DNA of 64,000 nt. It comes from Alteribacillus sp. YIM 98480 (GTDB lineage: Bacteria > Bacillota > Bacilli > Bacillales > Marinococcaceae). The notes below the pieces were generated by a model. The model was not told the origin of the DNA, did no database searches, and worked only from the letters and a program-made list of their open reading frames with translations. The DNA lies in contig NZ_VTOK01000009.1 of NCBI RefSeq assembly GCF_009765375.1, positions 62,001 to 126,000 on the forward strand. Direction: 5' to 3'. Both the position numbers and the translations under genes were made by a program. Shown here in pieces: positions 25,002 to 33,035 of the stretch. Position 1 is the stretch's first letter, and each line of letters begins with the position of its first letter.

Positions 25002-26063
25002 TTAACCTTCGGCAGATGCCTTTTCTAACCTATTCATTATGGCAAGGCCCACTCCTTCTAAGCTGAACGTTTCACAAAGTATGATGTCGGCATCGCTTTG
25101 GTCTGCTTGACGAAGGTTATCATACAAATGCGCTGCCACTCCCTCAAGTTTTACGCACGATCCAAGCGCTATAAATATATCAGCAGCAGGCTCTAAATCA
25201 CTTCTATGTTCTTCCACAGCTAGTACTGCTACTTTTTTTCCTGCTTTCTGTTCTGTTTCCATTCGTCTTTTTATAGCTTTGGTTTCACGTAATAATATTA
25301 AAGGAGAGTCGGGTGCATAATGACGGTATTTCATTCCAGGCGCTTTTGGGGAAACCATTTCAGCATTGTTATCAAGCTGATCTGCTCCATTTTCAAACCC
25401 GATTCGATCTTTTCCTAATACTTCTTCTAATTGTTCTTTTGTAATGCCGCCCGGGCGGAGAATCCAAGCTGTCTCTTTGCTGAAATCCACAACAGTCGAT
25501 TCTAAACCAAAACCCGATGGCCCACCATCCACAATGCCGGCAACCTTGCCGAATAAATCATGTTTCACATGTTCGGCTTTTGTGGGACTTGGCCTGCCGG
25601 ACTGGTTTGCACTAGGTGCAGCTACCGGTACTCCCGCTTCTTTTATTAATGCTCGAGCAACATCATGATTAGGCATTCTCACTGCAACCGTATCAAGGCT
25701 CGCTGTTACTTTATTGGAGACTTCTTGTTTTTTTGGCAAAATAAGGGTCAGCGGCCCCGGCCAAAAATGTTCTGCTAATTTTCGAGCAAGAGGAGGAACA
25801 GAAGATGCCAAGTCCTTCAATTGTTCTTGATTTGCTATATGTACAATAAGCGGATTGTCTCCTGGACGTCCTTTTGCTTTGAATATTTTTTCCACAGCCT
25901 CGTCATTTGTAGCATCAGCCCCCAATCCATATACCGTTTCTGTTGGGAATGCTACAACCTCTCCTCTTTTTATCCACAGCGCCGCTTCTTTTATACCAGG
26001 GTCTAAGCTCCTCTCTTTTTCTATGTTATCCACATTCCACACAATTGTTTGTTTATAACTCAT
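25002..26063 (-). CDS. ywlC: Threonylcarbamoyl-AMP synthase (TsaC2/Sua5 type)
   Basis: Makes L-threonylcarbamoyl-AMP for the t6A37 modification of tRNAs reading ANN codons. 353 residues: YrdC domain (about 25-215, AFPTETVYGLGADA and KGRPGDNPLIVHI) and a C-terminal Sua5 domain (MKYRHYAPDSPL onward). The frame can be extended three codons to a GTG, but the GGTGG is correctly placed for the ATG at 26063. Its 5' end contains two perfect DnaA boxes that belong to a cluster continuing into spoIIR. Confidence 0.95.
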   Translation of the reverse strand: MSYKQTIVWNVDNIEKERSLDPGIKEAALWIKRGEVVAFPTETVYGLGADATNDEAVEKIFKAKGRPGDNPLIVHIANQEQLKDLASSVPPLARKLAEHFWPGPLTLILPKKQEVSNKVTASLDTVAVRMPNHDVARALIKEAGVPVAAPSANQSGRPSPTKAEHVKHDLFGKVAGIVDGGPSGFGLESTVVDFSKETAWILRPGGITKEQLEEVLGKDRIGFENGADQLDNNAEMVSPKAPGMKYRHYAPDSPLILLRETKAIKRRMETEQKAGKKVAVLAVEEHRSDLEPAADIFIALGSCVKLEGVAAHLYDNLRQADQSDADIILCETFSLEGVGLAIMNRLEKASAEG

Positions 26064-26356
26064 GTTTTCCACCCTTCTTTTTGATCCCGTTAGCCCTTTT
26101 AATTATAGGATCGCCAATGTCCATAGGCAAATCAAAAAAGTTACCCACAGGAAAAATAAACCTTGTGGATAACATATCAAAATCCTATTATAAAAGTTTT
26201 TTCACCATAATTGTTCAGCTTTTCCCAAACCATTGATTCCATTTTTCCACAATGAAAAATGAATACTCTTTTTCATTATCCACAGAATGCTGGTCTTTTT
26301 CCACAACTTCTTCCTTGTAGCTGCTTTTATCCACAGTTTCATCCTGGTTTTCCACA
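25970..26356. promoter_or_regulatory. DnaA-box cluster
   Basis: Five perfect TTATCCACA boxes at 25970-25978, 26026-26034, 26164-26172 (minus), 26276-26284 and 26327-26335. Four one-mismatch boxes lie at 26141, 26243, 26297 and 26348. The cluster spans the ywlC start, the intergenic gap and the 3' end of spoIIR. From memory, the ywlC region is one of the B. subtilis DnaA-binding clusters that titrate DnaA near oriC. Confidence 0.85.
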
Positions 26357-26856
26357 TCTTCCTCTTCAGCTGAAATAAAGCATAGAGGCGGAAATAGTAC
26401 ACACCACCAATTTTCTCCTTCTGCTTCTCCTATAGAAACAACCAGTGCTTCATAAGTACCTGCCGGATAAACGAGCGGTCCATAAATTCTCGTTGGAAAT
26501 TCGACCTGGTCTTTTAAAGCGATTGAAAATGTGTGAGAAGAACCACTACTATTTATAACATCTTTGACAATAGTCTCTAAATTAGAAAGATTGTCATTAA
26601 TGGTTTTTCGGGCTTCGTTTTTTTCTGACAAACCTTCAACCAACGTCCGTATTTCTTGATTTACTGCATCACGGACTTTTCTTTTAAGCAGCTGTTCTTC
26701 TGGAGAGTCATCGTGGGCAAGTATTCTTAGACGAATGGCTTCTTCCGGAATAGTATCAATTCCTGGATCGGAAGCTGAAGCATTTTGCTGTTGTTCCATT
26801 TGCAGCCAAGCGATCAGTACAAGAAAAATAACATATATAAGTGCTTTACTTCTCAT
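26215..26856 (-). CDS. spoIIR: Stage II sporulation protein R
   Basis: Forespore-secreted signal that activates SpoIIGA to process pro-SigE in the mother cell. 213 residues with an N-terminal signal sequence (about 4-20), the conserved IRLRILAHDDSPEEQ segment and YPAGTYEALVVSIGEAEGENWWCVLFPPLC. The C-terminal 60 residues are charged and less typical. The only usable ATG has its AAAGGA 13 nt upstream, and that site lies in a hairpin. In-frame upstream codons hit a stop, so no earlier start exists. Confidence 0.93.
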   Translation of the reverse strand: MRSKALIYVIFLVLIAWLQMEQQQNASASDPGIDTIPEEAIRLRILAHDDSPEEQLLKRKVRDAVNQEIRTLVEGLSEKNEARKTINDNLSNLETIVKDVINSSGSSHTFSIALKDQVEFPTRIYGPLVYPAGTYEALVVSIGEAEGENWWCVLFPPLCFISAEEEDVENQDETVDKSSYKEEVVEKDQHSVDNEKEYSFFIVEKWNQWFGKS

Positions 26857-26862
26857 CGGTCT

Positions 26863-26897
26863 GGCACCGTCCTTTCAGCATCAGTGTGGACCGTGCC
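26863..26897 (-). promoter_or_regulatory. Leader hairpin covering the spoIIR ribosome site
   Basis: On the minus strand, GGCACGGTCC pairs with GGACGGTGCC (one mismatch), loop of 15 nt. The 3' arm contains the GGA of the spoIIR Shine-Dalgarno, so the fold could limit translation. Confidence 0.5.
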
Positions 26898-27092
26898 ATC
26901 TACAATTAAACAAATAATCGCTCGACAAATTATTTAAATACATCGATTGTATTAAGTAATAAATACACTTTGGTTGCTTGTCTGTTACGTTAAAAAGATT
27001 TGCTGCCAATTGAAATAAATATGAGCCAATTCATTTTCATTAAATGCCGCAAATTACCAGGTGCCAGGCCCCACACATATGCCTTTTATAAG

Positions 27093-27962
27093 CTAAATCC
27101 TCCCTCTCTCACAGAACACCATACGCTCTTTCCCGTTTATATCGAAACGAACATCTACCTTCGCATCTGGAAGGGCTTCTTGAAAAATTGCCGCAACTTC
27201 TGTTCCTTGCTTTTCCCCTATTTCAAATGCAGCAAGTCCATCTTTTTTCAGTACACTTGAGAGATGAGCAGCCATTTTTCGATAACAGTACAATCCATCT
27301 TCTCCATGACCAATGAGTGCTAATTCAGGTTCATGGTCTTTTACAAGAGAATCAAGCTGAACCCATTCTTTTTTTGGAATGTAAGGAGGATTAGATACAA
27401 TAACATCCCACTCTTTTTCTTCACGCTGTAATGGCTCTAGTAAATCACCTTTCAAAAAGGAGACCTTTGCTTGTAAAGATTGGGCATTTTTTTCTGCCAT
27501 ATGCAGGGCTGCATCATTTAATTCGACCGCAGTTACCTGAAGAGCTGGAGATTCTAACACCAGCGTGATAGCTATTGCCCCGCTTCCTGTTCCTATATCT
27601 GCGACAGATGCAGATTTCTTATGATGCAGCTTCAGCCAGGAAAGTACTCCTTCAACCAGTTCTTCTGTTTCAGGTCTTGGTATTAATACATCTTCATTAA
27701 CGTTAAACCGCCTGCCGAAAAATTCTTCATATCCCGTCAAATGCTGAACTGGGATTCCCTTCCCATAAAGGAACACATCGTGTTGAAAAGCTTCCCAGAC
27801 GTCTTCGTTCAATTCATCCCGCCTAGACAGATGAAAATCCGTCCAATCTTTTTGTAAATGATGCCGCATTAATACATCTGCTGCTCTTTGTTCTCTTCCA
27901 TTTTCTGCTAAAAAAGAAGAAGCCCACTTTAGGGCTTCATATACGAAGGCTGGTTTTTTCAT
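27093..27962 (-). CDS. prmC: Release factor glutamine methyltransferase
   Basis: Methylates the GGQ glutamine of release factors using S-adenosylmethionine. 289 residues: helical N-terminal domain (about 1-80), a Rossmann methyltransferase domain with [13 protein letters not shown] and the substrate motif [11 protein letters not shown]. Its ATG overlaps the prfA stop (ATGA), so it is translationally coupled to its own substrate gene. Confidence 0.96.
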   Translation of the reverse strand: MKKPAFVYEALKWASSFLAENGREQRAADVLMRHHLQKDWTDFHLSRRDELNEDVWEAFQHDVFLYGKGIPVQHLTGYEEFFGRRFNVNEDVLIPRPETEELVEGVLSWLKLHHKKSASVADIGTGSGAIAITLVLESPALQVTAVELNDAALHMAEKNAQSLQAKVSFLKGDLLEPLQREEKEWDVIVSNPPYIPKKEWVQLDSLVKDHEPELALIGHGEDGLYCYRKMAAHLSSVLKKDGLAAFEIGEKQGTEVAAIFQEALPDAKVDVRFDINGKERMVFCERGRI

Positions 27963-29032
27963 GCTTCGCCCGCCTTTTCCATCATTTCTGCTTGTTCTTC
28001 TACAATGAGCGATTCAATAATTTCATCTAGTTCCCCTTGTAAAATCTGGTCAAGCTTTTGAACCGTTAAATTGATGCGGTGGTCTGTCACACGGCTTTGC
28101 GGGAAATTGTACGTGCGGATTCGTTCAGACCGGTCTCCAGTACCGACAGCAGATTTACGATTTTCTGCATATTCTGCCTCTGCTTCTCGTTGGTACATAT
28201 CATAAATGCGCGCACGAAGAACTTTCATCGCTTTATCTTTATTTTTTATCTGCGATTTTTCATCCTGACAAGAAACGACAATTCCAGTTGGTTCATGCGT
28301 TAATCTTACTGCAGACATGGTTGTATTAACACTTTGTCCCCCTGGGCCGCTTGAAGCAAACGTATCGACTCGAATATCTTTTTCATGGACCTCTACTTCA
28401 ACTTCTTCTGCTTCTGGCAGTACGGCGACAGTAGCTGTTGACGTATGAATACGGCCGCCTGATTCGGTGCTCGGCACACGCTGCACACGGTGGGCGCCGT
28501 TTTCATATTTCATTTTGGAATATGCGCCTTCTCCATTGATCATAAAAATAATCTCTTTATATCCGCCTAGCTCTGTAGGACTTGCTTCGATCACTTCAGG
28601 CTTCCAGCCGTTTTTCTCAGCAAAGCGGGAATACATTTTGTAAAGATCACCGGCAAACAAAGCAGCTTCATCGCCTCCAGCTGCTCCGCGCACTTCGACG
28701 ATAACGTTTTTATCATCATTCGGATCTTTTGGTAAAAGCAGCACTTTCAGCTCTTCTTCTAGTTTTTCTTTTTTATCGGAAAGTTCTTCAATTTCCAATT
28801 TGACCATTTCTTCCATTTCATCATCCATGCTCTCTTCTAGCATAGATTTTGCATCGTCAAGTTGAGACGTCACTTCTTTGTACGTCCGGTAAGTCTGTAC
28901 CGTTTCTGCAATATCGGATTGTTCTTTTGAATATTCTCTTAGTTTTTTTGAATTATTAATGACTTCCGGATCACTAAGCAGTTCATTTAGTTCATCGTAA
29001 CGATTTTCTACGGCTTGTAAACGATCTAACAC
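27959..29032 (-). CDS. prfA: Peptide chain release factor 1
   Basis: Terminates translation at UAA and UAG. 357 residues with the GGQ motif in [13 protein letters not shown] and the PxT-type codon-recognition loop region. The start is GTG with AGAGGTGA upstream; the N-terminus [15 protein letters not shown] matches the family. Followed by prmC. Confidence 0.97.
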   Translation of the reverse strand: MLDRLQAVENRYDELNELLSDPEVINNSKKLREYSKEQSDIAETVQTYRTYKEVTSQLDDAKSMLEESMDDEMEEMVKLEIEELSDKKEKLEEELKVLLLPKDPNDDKNVIVEVRGAAGGDEAALFAGDLYKMYSRFAEKNGWKPEVIEASPTELGGYKEIIFMINGEGAYSKMKYENGAHRVQRVPSTESGGRIHTSTATVAVLPEAEEVEVEVHEKDIRVDTFASSGPGGQSVNTTMSAVRLTHEPTGIVVSCQDEKSQIKNKDKAMKVLRARIYDMYQREAEAEYAENRKSAVGTGDRSERIRTYNFPQSRVTDHRINLTVQKLDQILQGELDEIIESLIVEEQAEMMEKAGEA

Positions 29033-29204
29033 AAGCGTTCACCTCTTTATCGGTTGCATAACAGTACTATTATAATATAACGTCTATCTGCCGTCAAAAG
29101 CAGAAAAAAATTGTTGTCTTCATTGTATGCACGTTTTTATCTATTGAATTAGGGAATAATACCTCCAAGGGTTTTGGATTACATAGAATAAGGGGGCAAT
29201 ATGT

Positions 29205-30533
29205 ATGAATTACGTCGTTATTGGGGGCGTTGCGGCAGGAATGAGTGCAGCGATGCAAATCGTGAGAAACACAGAGGATGCTAACATCACTACTCTTGAA
29301 ATGGGCAATATTTATTCTTATGCACAATGCGGCCTTCCCTACATAATCGGCGGTGCTGTAGAAAGTACCGAAAGCTTGATTGCAAGAGATGTAAAAACAT
29401 TTCGAGAAAAATACGGTATAGACGCAAGAGTCTTTCATCAAGTGACAGAAGTAAACATTGATGAAAAGGTCGTGAAAGGAAAAGATCTGGAACAAAATCA
29501 ACCCTTTGAACTTTCTTATAATAAGCTGCTTATTGCCACTGGCGGTTCTCCAATTATCCCAGACTGGAAGGGGCGTGAATTACAAGGCATTCATGCATTA
29601 AAAACCATTCCAGACCTAGAGAATATCGTGGATGATCTTACGAGAGCGAAAAACATTACGATTATAGGCGGCGGCTATATTGGTCTTGAACTAGCAGAAA
29701 ATTTGATTGAAACTGGCCGCAGCGTTCGCATGATTGAACGAAACACCCGAATAGCAAAAATGTTTGATGAAGACATGGGGGCTCTCATTATAGAGGAAGC
29801 TAAAAATCACGGCGTAGAATTGTGCCTGGGCGAATCCGTAGAAGCATTTAAAGGAACCGACTACGTCGAAAAAGTAGTAACCGATCAAAACGAATATGAC
29901 ACGGATTTAGTTATTGTCGCTACAGGAATTAAGCCCAATACCGATTTTCTCAAAAACACCGGCATCATCTTACAGAACAACGGCGCCATCCAAGTGAACC
30001 GATATATGCAAACAAATATTGATGATGTGTACGCTGCTGGAGACTGTTCTACGCAATTTCACCGTATAAAAGAAAAAGATGACTATATTCCGCTTGGAAC
30101 CCATGCTAATAAACAAGGACGAGTAGCTGGTCTTAATATGGCTGGAATCCCGAAAGCTTTTCAAGGTGTCGTCGGTACTGCCATCCTTCGTTTTTTCGAC
30201 CTAACTCTTGCAAAAACCGGTTTATCCGAAACAGACGCTGAGGCCTTGAATTTCCCTTATGAAACGATTACCCACGAAGGTACACACATTGCCGGATATT
30301 TTGAAAACAAGAAAAAGCTTCACATGAAAATCATATATAGAACAGACAATGACATGGTGATTGGCGGTCAAGTTATCGGAGAAGCCGGCGCAGATAAGCG
30401 GATTGACGTGTTAGCGACTGCCCTGTTTCATCGAATGACGTTAGAAGAATTCGAGGATCTTGATTTGTCTTATGCGCCTCCTTATAACGGTGTATGGGAC
30501 CCTCTTCAGCAAACGATTCGCCGAGCCAAGTAA
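29205..30533 (+). CDS. cdr: CoA-disulfide reductase
   Basis: FAD- and NAD(P)H-dependent flavoprotein that reduces CoA disulfide, a thiol-redox function in bacilli lacking glutathione. 442 residues: N-terminal FAD motif (VVIGGVAAGMSAA), a single active-site Cys42 in YAQCGLPYIIGG instead of a CxxxxC pair, an NAD(P) motif (IIGGGYIGLELAE) and a C-terminal dimerisation domain. Lacking a rhodanese domain, it is the short CoADR form. ATG with AAGGGGG 8 nt upstream. It is one of few plus-strand genes here and is followed, 9 bp after its stop, by a type B repeat, which suggests local rearrangement. Confidence 0.9.
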   Translation: MNYVVIGGVAAGMSAAMQIVRNTEDANITTLEMGNIYSYAQCGLPYIIGGAVESTESLIARDVKTFREKYGIDARVFHQVTEVNIDEKVVKGKDLEQNQPFELSYNKLLIATGGSPIIPDWKGRELQGIHALKTIPDLENIVDDLTRAKNITIIGGGYIGLELAENLIETGRSVRMIERNTRIAKMFDEDMGALIIEEAKNHGVELCLGESVEAFKGTDYVEKVVTDQNEYDTDLVIVATGIKPNTDFLKNTGIILQNNGAIQVNRYMQTNIDDVYAAGDCSTQFHRIKEKDDYIPLGTHANKQGRVAGLNMAGIPKAFQGVVGTAILRFFDLTLAKTGLSETDAEALNFPYETITHEGTHIAGYFENKKKLHMKIIYRTDNDMVIGGQVIGEAGADKRIDVLATALFHRMTLEEFEDLDLSYAPPYNGVWDPLQQTIRRAK

Positions 30534-30542
30534 TCAGCAAAA

Positions 30543-30681
30543 GTAAGAAAAGCGCGAAGCACCCTGGTCAGCCGCGACAGGTTCTGGAGCTTTCGCGCAG
30601 AAAGTTCCTCTTTATCGTGTGCGCCTGAGCGGCTGGGCGCTGAAGCCAGACATCAAAAACGCCAAATATTTATTTTCTTAC
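30543..30681 (+). repeat. Dispersed repeat, type B, copy 3 (internally deleted)
   Basis: About 139 bp. It has the type B left part (CCCTGGTCAGCCGCGACAGG) fused directly to the right part (AAAGTTCCTC...), lacking the roughly 240-bp middle present in the two long copies. The right end TTTCTTACC leads straight into the A-tract of the next terminator. Confidence 0.8.
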
Positions 30682-30687
30682 CTTTTT

Positions 30688-30757
30688 AAAAAAAGCCTTG
30701 ATCATAAAGGTAGGTGCAGGGCGATACCTGCACGTTCCTCTCCCCTTTTGATCAAGA
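30688..30757 (-). terminator. Compound terminator after the lipoprotein gene
   Basis: On the minus strand the outer arms CTTGATCA and TGATCAAG pair around an inner hairpin GTGCAGG/CCTGCAC, and a TTTTTTT tract follows. A nested, two-level structure. Confidence 0.7.
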
Positions 30758-30781
30758 CCATATTGATATTTTCTACGTCAT

Positions 30782-31240
30782 TTACCCATTTAATACTTGA
30801 ACATTTACTTCATAACGAGGTAACTCTTGTTTATACTGTTTCCTTAGCTCTGTCACCTTTTTATTTTTTTCTTCTTTGCTCCATGATCCATCCGCATTTG
30901 CATAAAGATAAGCATGCCTGCCGCCAAATGTGACGTAAATTGGTGAAAAACCATGTTTTTTTGCTATGATTTCTACCATATCTTTATCACTGCCCTGTGT
31001 TTGTTTCCTTGTGGTCATCGATACATTACCAGGCCCCTGATTATAATCAGATGGAGAGCTTCCATCCTGTGCCGGCCTCAGTGCAGAAGAATTCGCCGGG
31101 CCAGTCCCTGTTAATGAATCCACCCATGGAGCACGTTGTCCAGCTGCTTGTTCTTTTTGGGCATCTGGAGAAAAATCGTTTTGACAAGCAGACGTGCACA
31201 AGAGCATTCCAATCATCACAGCTAATGTGGTCTGTTTCAT
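30782..31240 (-). CDS. Putative lipoprotein
   Basis: 152 residues with a signal peptide ending in LLCTSAC; the cysteine at about 19 is a plausible lipidation site although the lipobox is not ideal. A low-complexity linker (about 25-80) leads to a small C-terminal domain (about 85-150) with KHGFSPIYVTFGGRHAYLYA. No family is recognised. ATG with AAGGGGGGTG. It follows the anti-sigma gene by 109 bp on the same strand and is closed by a terminator, so it may belong to the ECF sigma unit. Function unknown. Confidence 0.7.
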   Translation of the reverse strand: MKQTTLAVMIGMLLCTSACQNDFSPDAQKEQAAGQRAPWVDSLTGTGPANSSALRPAQDGSSPSDYNQGPGNVSMTTRKQTQGSDKDMVEIIAKKHGFSPIYVTFGGRHAYLYANADGSWSKEEKNKKVTELRKQYKQELPRYEVNVQVLNG

Positions 31241-31349
31241 TTAGAGCACCCCCCTTGCAGAACTTTTTATTTTTCTACAGTTCTTGCATTTTTAGGGTTT
31301 CCATTTTACCAGGCTTCATTCTTTACCTTTCATTGCCCGTACTTTTCTT

Positions 31350-32189
31350 TTACTCCCATTCCCATTCTTCCATGACTACTTGTTCTCTTGCTGCTAATCC
31401 ATCAGCCATTTCAGGAGGGCCACTTTGCTCCCATTTAATAACCGTTCCGTTGTTTTCTAGAAGAATAACCGAAAGATAAGAATTACTTGTACCTTCAAAG
31501 GTTGCAGCGTAATTGCCAAACATTAGATTTTCTTCGTGTTCTTCCTGAACTAATTCATAACCTTCTTCTTCGTATTCCTCTTGGATTTCAGCGATTTTTT
31601 CTTCCAGTGGGCCAGCACTGCCATTCTCAGCTCGGAATTCCTGCAGTGTCCACACCGGTGATTCAGTTGGCTCCTGATCTTCATTAAACGCAGCATATAG
31701 TTGTATTTCTTTGTTTTCTGTTACTTCTACTTCAAAATATTCTGGGATGTAAGTAGTAAACGAAAATTCAGGTTCATCGAGCAGTTTAAAGACAGATGTT
31801 TCCTCCATACCTTCATTCATATAAGAAATTTCTTTTTGAGACTCTCGTGTCTGCTGCGGATCCCTTTCTTTTTCCTCTGGCATGTTTTCATCGGGATCTT
31901 CCTCTTCTACATTTTCGCGCTCCTCGTTTTCTCGTTCATCATAAGGAGCTTGTTCTGATCCTTTATCGCCATCGTTAAACGGCAGGTTAAATTGACTTAC
32001 TGCTAGTAAACCAGCAATGGAGGCGGCCGCTACTGTTCCGGCTGCAGCTCCTAACCAAGAAAAGCGGATTCTACGTTTTCCTTTTTCCTGCTTTACATGC
32101 GCCCAAATTCGATCGGGCGTGGTTTGATCCGGCATGCGGTTATATTCCTCTTTTAATCGTTTCATCTGTTCATCAAATGAGTTATTCAT
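31350..32189 (-). CDS. Putative membrane anti-sigma factor
   Basis: 279 residues: a cytoplasmic N-terminal region of about 45 residues, one membrane helix (about 46-68), a strongly acidic linker (about 75-125) and an extracytoplasmic domain with a FTTYIPEYFEVEV segment reminiscent of DUF4367-type folds. No HxxxCxxC zinc anti-sigma motif is seen. The longer frame from 32210 lacks a ribosome site; the ATG at 32189 follows AGGTGTG and overlaps the sigma-factor stop by 8 bp, which suggests coupling. Its role is inferred from its position after the sigma gene. Confidence 0.75.
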   Translation of the reverse strand: MNNSFDEQMKRLKEEYNRMPDQTTPDRIWAHVKQEKGKRRIRFSWLGAAAGTVAAASIAGLLAVSQFNLPFNDGDKGSEQAPYDERENEERENVEEEDPDENMPEEKERDPQQTRESQKEISYMNEGMEETSVFKLLDEPEFSFTTYIPEYFEVEVTENKEIQLYAAFNEDQEPTESPVWTLQEFRAENGSAGPLEEKIAEIQEEYEEEGYELVQEEHEENLMFGNYAATFEGTSNSYLSVILLENNGTVIKWEQSGPPEMADGLAAREQVVMEEWEWE

Positions 32190-32718
32190 GCAACACACCT
32201 GCTTTCTCATACCGTTTCTTCAACTGGTTTCTAGCCCTCATGACTCTTGTTTTTACAGCAGTTTCTGTCACACCGGTAACTTTGCTGATTTCCCGGTATG
32301 TTTGCTCATGAAAATAGTGCAGAATTAAGGGGATGCGGTATTTTTCAGGTAAACTCCTTATCATGTCATGCAATTCCCATGTTTCTTCTCCTGTTTCCAG
32401 CTCGTCGAACATTTTGTCATTATCTTTTTCTTTCATTGCTTGAAGGTTGCGCTTTTGCCGTTTTTCTTTACGAATAAGATCTCTTGCTGCATTTAAAGTG
32501 ATGGAATACAACCAGGTAGTGAATGTTCCGCCAGAAAAAGTAGAAATCGATCGATATACTTTTAAAAATACTTCTTGCGTTACATCTTCGACATACGGGG
32601 GATGGACTCCGATTTGAAAGGCGAATTTCTGCACCGTTCGATAGTACCTTTCGATTAATTCTTGAAAGGCTTCCTCTTCTCCAGACCGGGCCCGTTGTAT
32701 CAATTCCAGATCATTCAT
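32182..32718 (-). CDS. ECF-type RNA polymerase sigma factor
   Basis: 178 residues. Region 2 (about 10-80) includes the DVTQEVFLKVYRSI core-binding and -10 recognition stretch; region 4 (about 115-170) has the YREISKVTGVTETAVKTRVMRAR helix-turn-helix split over two helices. A typical group 4 sigma factor controlled by the membrane protein encoded next to it. The exact B. subtilis counterpart (SigX, SigW, SigM, SigV or SigY) is not clear to me. Confidence 0.9.
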   Translation of the reverse strand: MNDLELIQRARSGEEEAFQELIERYYRTVQKFAFQIGVHPPYVEDVTQEVFLKVYRSISTFSGGTFTTWLYSITLNAARDLIRKEKRQKRNLQAMKEKDNDKMFDELETGEETWELHDMIRSLPEKYRIPLILHYFHEQTYREISKVTGVTETAVKTRVMRARNQLKKRYEKAGVLHE

Positions 32719-32751
32719 TAACGGTCCCTCCGTTTTTATTTTTAATTATGT

Positions 32752-32778
32752 AACGTTATGTCGAACGATAAAGTCACA
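32752..32778 (-). promoter_or_regulatory. Possible ECF-type autoregulatory promoter
   Basis: On the minus strand, TGTGAC, 17 bp, CGTT resembles the AAC/CGTC pattern of ECF promoters about 35 bp upstream of the sigma gene. The match is partial. Confidence 0.3.
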
Positions 32779-32895
32779 AGAAACGTTGCTTGTTATCTTT
32801 AGTTTACGTCTATTTTTATTTTTCCTAGCTTTTATTATGCTAATAGCAACAAGAGCACAAGCATTCTTTTAGCAAAATCAAACTTTATAAAGTAC

Positions 32896-32929
32896 AAAAA
32901 TGCTTCCGCTGTAAAGGACAGCAGAAGCA
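32896..32929 (-). terminator. Terminator of the NarK-like gene
   Basis: TGCTTC.GCTGT pairs with ACAGC.GAAGCA, loop of 5 nt, followed by TTTTTG on the minus strand. It stands about 105 bp after the stop codon. The rest of 32779-33035 shows nothing further. Confidence 0.75.
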
Positions 32930-33035
32930 ACACAGGGATATTTTCTTAGGGCTACCCTAAAATTATCTAATGAGACAACCCCCTTACAAAATACGAAGTA
33001 TATTTTTTGCCATTTCAGACAAAGTAAGACTTATA

